This document shows positions 35,441 to 43,035 of a DNA stretch of 64,000 nucleotides, piece after piece. The notes under the pieces were generated by a model. The model was given only the letters and a program-made list of their open reading frames with translations. It was not told the DNA's origin and did no database searches. Made by a program: the position numbers and the translations under genes. The stretch is taken from positions 1 through 64,000 of the forward strand of contig NZ_NXIF01000026.1 in assembly GCF_002837275.1 (NCBI RefSeq), given 5' to 3'. Within the stretch, counting starts at the first letter, position 1. Every line of letters begins with the position of its first letter. The stretch comes from Malaciobacter halophilus. GTDB taxonomy: Bacteria > Campylobacterota > Campylobacteria > Campylobacterales > Arcobacteraceae.

Positions 35441-37103
35441 TATCTACTCCTTCTTCTTCTAGTAATGTTTCAGCATTTTTTACAAGGTCATTTAAAATTG
35501 CGTGGTTTAAAGAGTAATCAACAGCTAAATCAATTATATGAACACCTTTAGAATTAACGCATTTATCTAAAGTTTCTGTGAACTCTTCGCAAGATTCTGG
35601 CCTATGACCAACTGCTCCGTAAGCTTCTGCATATTTTACAAAATCTGGGTTATTGTAATCTAAACCATAAGTATCAAATCCCATTCCTGTTTGCTTCCAC
35701 TTAATCATACCATAAGCGTTGTCATTTAATATTATAACAGTTAAATCTAATCCTAATCTTACAGCAGTTTCAATTTCTTGTGAATTCATCATAAATCCAC
35801 CATCTCCACATACAGAAATAACTTTTCTATCTGGATTTACCATTTTTGCTGCCATTGCAGATGGAAGACCTGCACCCATTGTTGCTAGCGCATTATCTAA
35901 TAATAAAGTGTTTGGTCTAGCACATTTATAGTTTCTTGCAAACCAAATTTTATATACACCATTATCTAATGTTAGAATATCTTCTGGAGCTAAAATATCT
36001 CTAATTGTTTTAACGGCTCTTTGAGGTAAGATTGGAAATCTCATATCACCAAAATATTTAGTTAATCTTTTGTTTATTGTTTTGATTATTAGTTTATAAA
36101 AATCAAAATCCCAATGTGGTTGTGGAGATAAAGCTCTAGTTAAGTCTTCAATACTTCCTGCAATATCACCAATTACATCTAAGTGTGGGAAATAAGTTGG
36201 GTCAACTTCAGATGGGAAAAAGTTAAAGTGAATTACTTTAGTTGCATCTGGGCCTTCTTTCATAAAAAATGGTGGTTTTTCAATTACATCATGACCTACG
36301 TTGATAATTAAGTCAGCTTTTACAATTGCACCATGAATAAAGTCTTCATCAGATAGTGCTGCTGTTCCTAAACATAATTTGTGATTATCATCAACTACAC
36401 CTTTACCCATTTGTGTAGTAAAAAATGGAATACCTGTTTCATTAACTAATTCAGTTAGTGCATTTCCTATTCTATTTCTATTTGCACCTGCACCGATTAG
36501 AATTAATGGACTTTTTGCTGCTTCTATCATTTTTACAGCTTCTAATACTGCAGTTTTATCAGCTCTTGGGTATCTAACTTCTCTTACTGGATATACTCCA
36601 TCATCTGCTTCTTCTTCAGCTATATCCTCTGGTAATTCAATATGTACAGCCCCTGGTCTTTCTGCAGTTGCAATTTTGAATGCATCTCTTACCATAGAAG
36701 AGATATTATTTCCATTTACAACCTGTTTTGCATATTTTGTCATAGGTCTCATCATATCTACAATATCAATGATTTGAAATCTACCTTGTTTTGACTTTTT
36801 GATTGGTTTTTGCCCAGTAATCATCATCATAGGCATTCCACCAAGTTGCGCATATGCAGCACTTGTAGCAAAGTTAGTAGCTCCAGGGCCTAAAGTTGAT
36901 AAACATACTCCAACTTTTCCTGTTAATCTTCCATAAGTTGCAGCCATAAATCCTGCACCTTGCTCATGTCTTGTCAATATTAATTTGATAGGTGATTTTC
37001 TTAATGACTCAAGTAGGTCTAAATTCTCTTCACCTGGAATACCAAAAATATATTCAACACCTTCGTTTTCTAAAGCCTTGATAAATAAATCAGATGCTTT
37101 CAT
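35433..37103 (-). CDS. ThDP-dependent acetolactate synthase-like enzyme
   Basis: A 556-residue ThDP enzyme of the acetolactate synthase large-subunit superfamily. The catalytic Glu is in LTRHEQGAGFMAA, the FAD/UbQ-type middle domain spans about 190-330, and the ThDP-binding motif GDGGFMMNSQEIETAVRLGL continues to LNDNAYG. No small regulatory subunit is adjacent, which favours a catabolic AlsS-like or other 2-oxoacid carboligase/decarboxylase role over branched-chain amino-acid synthesis. It is the first gene of a two-gene operon with an aldehyde dehydrogenase. It might instead be an annotated homologue acting on another 2-oxoacid. Confidence 0.85.
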   Translation of the reverse strand: MKASDLFIKALENEGVEYIFGIPGEENLDLLESLRKSPIKLILTRHEQGAGFMAATYGRLTGKVGVCLSTLGPGATNFATSAAYAQLGGMPMMMITGQKPIKKSKQGRFQIIDIVDMMRPMTKYAKQVVNGNNISSMVRDAFKIATAERPGAVHIELPEDIAEEEADDGVYPVREVRYPRADKTAVLEAVKMIEAAKSPLILIGAGANRNRIGNALTELVNETGIPFFTTQMGKGVVDDNHKLCLGTAALSDEDFIHGAIVKADLIINVGHDVIEKPPFFMKEGPDATKVIHFNFFPSEVDPTYFPHLDVIGDIAGSIEDLTRALSPQPHWDFDFYKLIIKTINKRLTKYFGDMRFPILPQRAVKTIRDILAPEDILTLDNGVYKIWFARNYKCARPNTLLLDNALATMGAGLPSAMAAKMVNPDRKVISVCGDGGFMMNSQEIETAVRLGLDLTVIILNDNAYGMIKWKQTGMGFDTYGLDYNNPDFVKYAEAYGAVGHRPESCEEFTETLDKCVNSKGVHIIDLAVDYSLNHAILNDLVKNAETLLEEEGVDNE

Positions 37104-37654
37104 CTTATCTCCAAATTATTGATTTAAAATTTAATTTGTGTTAGTTTCCCACAAAAAGTTTTAAACTGAAATTAAAGTTATAATATACTTTAAATACGTA
37201 ATACTATTTGAATGCAAATGGATAGTTTTTGACCATTTTTTGAGTAATTACTATATAAAAAATATACAATAATTATTTATTATATCAAAAAAAAAGTTTT
37301 TAAAGCTTTACAAAGACCTAAAATAGGTATTTCTAGCCATAAAATTTGATAAAAATTTTTTTCTAATTTTCAATTGTTACTTTTTTATACAAAAATCATA
37401 ACTAATTTTATCATGATAAAAATAGATAAGTAGCTTCTAGTGTAAAAATAGTGAATATTTATAAAAAACTAATCTTAAATATTAAGAAATATTAAAGTAT
37501 TGCTTAAATAATCTTTTGAAGGTAGTAATTTCTTTAAAATAAGTAAAAATAAACTATAATATCTTTTACTTATAATAAAAATAAATTTATTTTATATATA
37601 ATTAAAAAGTGTTAGTATAAAATATTGAAAACTTAAGAAAATTTAGGATTGCAA
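37104..37654. other. 551-base AT-rich divergent control region
   Basis: No gene is visible. The region separates the ThDP-enzyme operon from the siroheme reductase. It contains a perfect 16-base palindrome TTTTATCATGATAAAA (37406-37421), direct repeats AAATATTAA near 37480, and TATAAT boxes at 37555 and 37571 suited to the reductase. A small RNA cannot be excluded but no terminator-like hairpin supports one. Confidence 0.5.
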
Positions 37655-39232
37655 ATGGAAAAAGAGTTATCAAAACTTGAACAACTAAAAGCATCAAGAA
37701 ACCCATTAAGAGTAATTGATGATATATATAAAGAAGCAAATGAAGGTGTGCCATTAAGTGAAGATTATATTGGTTTATTGAAGTGGTATGGAATGTATCC
37801 ACATATAAATCATGATGACTTAGAAGATAAAAAATACTTCATGAAAAGAATAAAACTAGTAGATGCTTCTATGAATCTTGAACAACTTAAAGTTATGGGT
37901 AAAATTGGAACACAGTTTGCTCAAGGTTTAATAGATTTTACAACAAGAGAGAATGTACAGTTTCATTATATTCAAATAAAAGATTTACCTAAAATTTTTG
38001 AGATGCTTGAATCTGTTGGCTTAACATCAAGAATGGCATCAGGAGATGGTCCAAGACCAATTGTAACATGTCCAGTAAGTGGTTTAGATGCTACTGAGAT
38101 ATTAGATGTAAGAGATATAGTAAAAGAAATAGATACATATTTTGACACAAATGAAGATGAATTTTGTAATTTTCCTAGAAAATATAAAATATCAATTAGT
38201 GGATGTTCTTGTCATTGCTGTGGTCATGAGATACAAGATATTGCATTTACAGCTTTTAAAGATAATGAAGAGGTTCTTTTTGATTTAACTATTGGTGGTG
38301 GATTAGCAAAATCAAAACAGATAGCTTATAGAGCAAATAGATATGTAAAAAAAGAACAAATAAAAGATGTAGCAGTAGCTGTTGCAGAAATTTTTAGAGA
38401 TAATGGAAATAGACATAATAGAAATAAAGCAAGAGTAAGACACTTGATTAATGAATGGGGTGTTGAGAAATTTGTAAATGAAATAGAAAATAAAATTGGA
38501 TATAAACTTCAAGTTGGATTACAAGAGCCTCAAATCACTCCAATACAGAAAAGAAATCATTTTGGAATTAATAAATCAAAAATCAAAGGTGAAAGCTTTA
38601 TTGGGTTTGCAACAATTGCAGGAAGAGTATCTGGAGAAGATTTTGTAAATTTTGCTAATATTTTAGAAAAATATGATGCAAAAGGTATAAGACTTACAAC
38701 TACACAAAACTTTATTGTATATGGAGTAAAAGATGAAGTTGCCAAGCAGTTAGCAGATGAGTTTGATGCTTTGGGTTATCCTTATGAACCTAATACTTTT
38801 AGAGCAAGAACACAAAGCTGTACAGGAAAACAATACTGTAAATTTGGAATTACAGAAACTAAAAACTATACAAAATCTTTGATTAAATATTTAGAAGAAA
38901 AACATAGTGATTTTGATGAAAGCGTAATGATTTCAGTATCAGGTTGTGGAAATGCTTGTTCTCATCCACAAGTTTCAGATATTGGACTTATTGGTTGTAA
39001 AACTAGAATAGATGGACAAAGAGTTGAAGCTTATGATATTCATTTAGCAGGACACTTAGAAGGTACACAAAATAGTAAATTTAGTCAATCACAAAAACTA
39101 AAAGTTGCAGCAAATGAAGTTCCACGTTTTCTTGAAAATTTAATTAATGAATATAAAAAAAATAATTTAAATAGTAGTAGCTTTAAAGAGTATCTAACAA
39201 AAGTTGATTTACATACAATACAAAAGAGTTAA
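37655..39232 (+). CDS. Siroheme nitrite/sulfite reductase
   Basis: A 525-residue assimilatory-type reductase with duplicated ferredoxin-like halves. The 4Fe-4S/siroheme ligands are seen as SCTGKQYC and VSGCGNACSHP (C-x5-C and C-x3-C). Substrate-site Arg/Lys positions appear in GIRLTTTQNFIVYG. It reduces nitrite to ammonia or sulfite to sulfide by six electrons; the sequence alone does not separate them by eye. An additional cysteine cluster GCSCHCCGHE lies in the middle, unusual in position. The ATG after TTTAGGATTGCAA is chosen. It is convergent with, and overlaps, the CLC gene. Confidence 0.88.
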   Translation: MEKELSKLEQLKASRNPLRVIDDIYKEANEGVPLSEDYIGLLKWYGMYPHINHDDLEDKKYFMKRIKLVDASMNLEQLKVMGKIGTQFAQGLIDFTTRENVQFHYIQIKDLPKIFEMLESVGLTSRMASGDGPRPIVTCPVSGLDATEILDVRDIVKEIDTYFDTNEDEFCNFPRKYKISISGCSCHCCGHEIQDIAFTAFKDNEEVLFDLTIGGGLAKSKQIAYRANRYVKKEQIKDVAVAVAEIFRDNGNRHNRNKARVRHLINEWGVEKFVNEIENKIGYKLQVGLQEPQITPIQKRNHFGINKSKIKGESFIGFATIAGRVSGEDFVNFANILEKYDAKGIRLTTTQNFIVYGVKDEVAKQLADEFDALGYPYEPNTFRARTQSCTGKQYCKFGITETKNYTKSLIKYLEEKHSDFDESVMISVSGCGNACSHPQVSDIGLIGCKTRIDGQRVEAYDIHLAGHLEGTQNSKFSQSQKLKVAANEVPRFLENLINEYKKNNLNSSSFKEYLTKVDLHTIQKS

Positions 39233-39245
39233 TCCTCTTTTGTAT
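39218..39245. terminator. Shared hairpin in overlapping convergent genes
   Basis: ATACAAAAGAG, loop TTAATC, CTCTTTTGTAT. It covers the 4-base overlap of the reductase and CLC stop codons. Confidence 0.65.
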
Positions 39246-40605
39246 GTCTTATAATATTTTTCAATCTTCTTCTCATTTTTACAATTTTTTCTTTACTTTT
39301 GGATGAGAGGTCAATATCGTTGTTTTCAAAATCTTTTCCAAATTCAATACTAAGCATATCTGATTTTTTCATTTTTAGTATTTGTGAAAAGAATACACTT
39401 CTATGCCCAGTAATTAAAAAACTAATTACTGCACTAATAGCTGCATAATGGGCAATCTCTATACCAAAGAGTTCAACTGCCATAATAGTAGCTGCTATTG
39501 GAGCATTTGCCGCACCTGCTAAAACACTTGTAAATCCAAGTGCTGCAAATAGTGCAAGATTGTCTCCAAATATTTCTCCTAAAAAGTGTCCACTAGTAGC
39601 ACCAATATAAAAAATAGGAGTAATAACTCCACCACTACCACCAGCAGATAGAGTTATGGAGGTGAAAATAGTTTTCATTATAAATGCATACCAAGGTATA
39701 TCTTCTGCAATACTTGGGTCAGAATAAAGTACATCTGAAATAGTATTTAATCCTAATCCAAAGTATCTATCTCCCACAAAAAAAGATAAAATAACTAGTA
39801 TTAATCCTCCTAAAAAGGCTTTAGTATAAATATTTATATCTATTCTTTTTATATAATAATCAGATTTTTTAAAAGCAGTAATTAAAAAGTCTGATACTAT
39901 ACCAAAAAATAGACCTGCTATAATAACTTGAAATACTAATGTTAAATCTAAAGGAATAGTTTGAGAAAAATGCAAATTAAAGTAAGTATAATTAACTCCA
40001 AGCATTTTTGCTGTTGTATATGCAGCAAATCCAGAGATAAATGAAGGAAGAAGCACATCATACATAATAATACCTACAATTAATACTTCTACACCAAATA
40101 TTGCACCTGAAATTGGAGTACCAAAAACAGAAGCAAAACCTGCACTAATTCCACAAATTACTAATTTTTTTCTATCTTTTTTTGAAAATTTAAAAAGGTC
40201 TGATAGGAAAGAAGCACTTCCTGCACCTATTTGTGCACCTGGTCCTTCTTTTCCCGCAGACCCACCTGCAAAAAGAGTTATTATTGTTGCAAGCAACTTT
40301 ATAGGTATAACTGCAACTTCAATTTTCCCATCTTTTTTATGAACAGCTTCAATAACTTTTTCTGTTCCATGTCCTTTTGCATTGGGTGCGAATTTTTTAA
40401 CAAGATAAACACTTAACATCAAAGCAAAAGGTAATAAATAATAATAATCAAAAGGTAGGAAACTTCTACTTACTTCTGCTTGATGAATTGTGTTTAAAAA
40501 GAATGTGATTATAAACCCAATTGTAACACCTATAAAAGATGATAATAAAACCCATTTTGTAACACTAAAAAATATAACTGATTGTTCTAAAATATGTTTT
40601 CTCAT
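39229..40605 (-). CDS. CLC-family anion transport protein with altered filter motifs
   Basis: A 458-residue inner-membrane protein with the CLC fold. The gating Glu lies in GSAGKEGPGAQIG (Glu120). GSGGVITP near residue 320 stands for the third filter motif. Two differences stand out: the first filter motif, usually GSGIP, reads GHGTE (78-82), and the pair matching Glu202-Glu203 of the E. coli exchanger is Glu-Val (173-174). Loss of the second, intracellular proton glutamate is typical of CLC channels rather than exchangers. No CBS domains are present. Ion selectivity is uncertain. It is monocistronic. Confidence 0.88.
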   Translation of the reverse strand: MRKHILEQSVIFFSVTKWVLLSSFIGVTIGFIITFFLNTIHQAEVSRSFLPFDYYYLLPFALMLSVYLVKKFAPNAKGHGTEKVIEAVHKKDGKIEVAVIPIKLLATIITLFAGGSAGKEGPGAQIGAGSASFLSDLFKFSKKDRKKLVICGISAGFASVFGTPISGAIFGVEVLIVGIIMYDVLLPSFISGFAAYTTAKMLGVNYTYFNLHFSQTIPLDLTLVFQVIIAGLFFGIVSDFLITAFKKSDYYIKRIDINIYTKAFLGGLILVILSFFVGDRYFGLGLNTISDVLYSDPSIAEDIPWYAFIMKTIFTSITLSAGGSGGVITPIFYIGATSGHFLGEIFGDNLALFAALGFTSVLAGAANAPIAATIMAVELFGIEIAHYAAISAVISFLITGHRSVFFSQILKMKKSDMLSIEFGKDFENNDIDLSSKSKEKIVKMRRRLKNIIRHTKED

Positions 40606-40767
40606 GTAAGTACTTAATAATTGGTTTTTCTTTGATTTTAACTTATTTAATATGAATTTAAGATTAGAAAATGAAAAAATTTCAATATTTGGTGCCTATT
40701 TTTAGGTACTTTGTAAAAAAAAGTAAAAAAAAATCAAAAATCAATCACAAAAATCCTTAAATTTTGC

Positions 40768-40773
40768 TATAAT
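40768..40773 (+). promoter_or_regulatory. -10 box for the 144-residue gene
   Basis: TATAAT preceded by TTTTGC, as in extended -10 promoters. It lies 31 bases before the GTG start of the next gene. Confidence 0.6.
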
Positions 40774-40803
40774 ATATATAATTACTACAAAAAAAGGGTA
40801 AGA

Positions 40804-41238
40804 GTGGAGAATTTAGCGAAAGAAATTTCTGAAGTTATAGTTTCAAGTAGAATCACAAATATTACAGATAATATGGATGATGTTATAGATATACTACAAA
40901 AGGATGAGGACCTATTTTATAAAGTAGAAAATCTATTAACAAAAGATGATATTGTTTGGGTAAATAAAAATAATAATAAAATTTTCTTTGAAGTATCTTT
41001 TGAAAATGATTATCCAAAATCTGTAAATAGTAAAATATTGGACTTAGAAACTGAGGTAAAATGGATTGAGAATCAAGTATGTAAAGATGAAGACTCAATT
41101 AATTGGGAAAATGTTAAGTATAGATATAAAAGAGCATTAAAAGAGTTAGGCTTCAAAAATGTTACTTATTATCAAAAAGTAAGAGAAGTAATCTTAACAC
41201 ATAAACCAAAAAAGTGGAGATTTCTAAACAATAACTAA
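40804..41238 (+). CDS. Hypothetical protein
   Basis: A 144-residue, soluble, mixed-charge protein that I do not recognise. The N-terminal half is acidic with helices (EISEVIVSSRITNITDNMDDVIDIL), the C-terminal half basic (YRYKRALKELGFKNVTYYQKVREVI). A tryptophan-containing WIENQV and one cysteine occur. The start is GTG after AAAAAGGGTAA, with a clear -10 box upstream. Downstream lies a GNAT gene behind a structured leader, so cotranscription is possible. No function is proposed. Confidence 0.7.
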   Translation: MENLAKEISEVIVSSRITNITDNMDDVIDILQKDEDLFYKVENLLTKDDIVWVNKNNNKIFFEVSFENDYPKSVNSKILDLETEVKWIENQVCKDEDSINWENVKYRYKRALKELGFKNVTYYQKVREVILTHKPKKWRFLNNN

Positions 41239-41242
41239 AAAC

Positions 41243-41309
41243 TATTCCTACATATACATATTCTAAGAATATTTAGAGTAGATTAATACATAAAAATTAT
41301 GTAGGAATA
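41243..41309 (+). promoter_or_regulatory. Leader stem that hides the GNAT ribosome site
   Basis: TATTCCTACATA (41243-41254) pairs perfectly with TATGTAGGAATA (41298-41309), which contains the AGGAA Shine-Dalgarno sequence 5 bases from the ATG. The 43-base loop includes a small palindrome, ATATTCT-A-AGAATAT. In RNA this would block the ribosome site until melted or remodelled. It has no U tail, so a terminator is less likely. Confidence 0.6.
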
Positions 41310-41312
41310 TCT

Positions 41313-41837
41313 ATGCAAGAAATATTATTAAATTCAATAAATTCAAAATATTTTGACACTTCATGGAGTCTTTACCAAGACTCTTTTCCATCAAATGAAA
41401 AAAGAGAATTAAAATCACAAGAAAAAGCTTTTCAAAATCATAATTATAATGCTTTATGTTATATAGATGATAAAAATGAGTTTATTGCTTTACTTTTTTA
41501 TTGGCAATTACATAAGTTTATTTTTATAGAACATTTTGCTGTGAATCCTAAACTTAGAGGACAATCTTATGGTTCTAAAATTCTAAACAAGTTTTTAGAA
41601 AATAAAGAGAATATTGTATTAGAAATTGAGCCTGTTTGTGATGAAATGACACAAAAAAGATTGAACTTTTATAAAAGATTAGAGTTTTTTGAAAACGAGT
41701 ATGAACACTATCAAATTCCTTTAAAAAAGGATGATAAACCAATTAAGCTATCATTATTATCTTATAAAAAAGCAATCAATAATGAAGAGTATAGTAAACT
41801 TCATAAAATGATGCAAGAAAATCTTGCAATTTATTAG
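41313..41837 (+). CDS. GNAT-family N-acetyltransferase
   Basis: A 174-residue acetyltransferase. The acetyl-CoA-binding motif A is visible as EHFAVNPKLRGQSYGSKILNKFL (Q/R-x-x-G-x-A-like, here RGQSYG). The preceding strand ALLFYWQLHKFIFI and the following ENKENIVLEIEPVCDEM complete the fold core. The acceptor substrate is unknown. Its ribosome site is sequestered in a perfect 12-base stem, which predicts translational control. It precedes a glycerate kinase by 21 bases on the same strand. Confidence 0.85.
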   Translation: MQEILLNSINSKYFDTSWSLYQDSFPSNEKRELKSQEKAFQNHNYNALCYIDDKNEFIALLFYWQLHKFIFIEHFAVNPKLRGQSYGSKILNKFLENKENIVLEIEPVCDEMTQKRLNFYKRLEFFENEYEHYQIPLKKDDKPIKLSLLSYKKAINNEEYSKLHKMMQENLAIY

Positions 41838-41858
41838 GATAATATTTTAGGAGAAGTT

Positions 41859-43010
41859 ATGAATATATTGATTGCTAGTGATTCATTTAAAGACTCATTA
41901 AGTTCAATAGAAGTTGCAAATAGTATTCAAAAAGGCTTTAAAAGAGTCTTCTATGATGCAAAATATGAAAAAGTTTTTTTAGCAGATGGTGGAGAAGGTA
42001 CTCTTGAAGCTGTTTGTTCACAAATTTCAGATTGTGAAATAAAAAAACATGAAGTGTTAAATCCTATTGATGAAAAAATAGAAGCAAAATATGCTTTTAT
42101 AAATGAATCAACTGCATTAATAGAAATGGCACAAGCAAGTGGATTAGAACTTGTTCCAAGAGATAAAAGAGATATAATTAACTCTACAAGCTTTGGCTTT
42201 GGACAATTAATCGCTGATGCTGTAAAGAATGGAGCAAAGAAATTAATTTTAGCAATTGGTGGTAGTGCCACAAATGATGTTGGAATTGGAATGCTTCAAG
42301 CTTTAGGTGTAAAGTTTTATGATGAGCATAATGAGGAGTTGTCTTCTAAAAAAATCCTTACTGCTAAAGATATTTTTAAAATTGAGAGTTTTGATATAAG
42401 TGCATTAAGAAGTTTTAGAGATATTAAGATTGTAATAGCTAGTGATGTAACAAATCCTTTATGTGGTAAACAAGGAGCTACTCATATTTTTGCAAAACAA
42501 AAAGGTGCAACTTCAAAACATATTGATTTTTTAGAAGAGAGTATTTTTAAGTTTGCAAAAATCTGTGAAAAAAAACTTGCAAAAAAAACAAAAGACAAGC
42601 AAGGTGCTGGTGCTGCTGGAGGAGTAGGATTTGCTTTAAATACTTTTTTAAATGCAAAATTTAAAAGTGGGATTGATACTGTAAGTGAGTTGATCTTTTT
42701 AGAAGATAGAATTAAAAATGCAGATTTAGTTATCACAGGAGAAGGAAGAGTTGATTCTCAAACAGCATATGGTAAAACAATCACGGGAGTTTTAAAACTT
42801 TCTAAAAGTTATAAAAAGCCAGCAATTATAATTGCTGGGAGCCTAGATGAAGGATATGAAAAACTATATACATTAGGAGCTACATCAATTTTTGATATTA
42901 CGCCAGCTCCTCTTGATATAGAAGATTTATTATCACAAGCTGATAAAAATTTAAGTGCAACTGCATACTCAATTGCAAGTATGCTGCATTTAGGGCAAAC
43001 TTTAAAATAA
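41859..43010 (+). CDS. Glycerate kinase (GarK/GlxK type)
   Basis: Phosphorylates D-glycerate, feeding C2/C3 carbon into lower glycolysis. The 383-residue length fits glycerate kinase family 1. Visible patches are IASDSFKDSLSSIEVANSI, FLADGGEGTLEAV, LAIGGSATNDVGIGMLQALG, DKQGAGAAGGVGFAL and VITGEGRVDSQTAYGK. The product is 2-phosphoglycerate for this family. It follows the GNAT gene after TTTAGGAGAAGTT, and ends in a hairpin shared with the convergent dynamin-like gene. Confidence 0.95.
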   Translation: MNILIASDSFKDSLSSIEVANSIQKGFKRVFYDAKYEKVFLADGGEGTLEAVCSQISDCEIKKHEVLNPIDEKIEAKYAFINESTALIEMAQASGLELVPRDKRDIINSTSFGFGQLIADAVKNGAKKLILAIGGSATNDVGIGMLQALGVKFYDEHNEELSSKKILTAKDIFKIESFDISALRSFRDIKIVIASDVTNPLCGKQGATHIFAKQKGATSKHIDFLEESIFKFAKICEKKLAKKTKDKQGAGAAGGVGFALNTFLNAKFKSGIDTVSELIFLEDRIKNADLVITGEGRVDSQTAYGKTITGVLKLSKSYKKPAIIIAGSLDEGYEKLYTLGATSIFDITPAPLDIEDLLSQADKNLSATAYSIASMLHLGQTLK

Positions 43011-43035
43011 AAGAGAGTTAAATACTCTCTTTTAT
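43007..43035. terminator. Shared hairpin over both stop codons
   Basis: ATAAAAGAGAGT, loop TAAAT, ACTCTCTTTTAT. It overlaps the stops of glycerate kinase and the dynamin-like gene. Confidence 0.7.
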
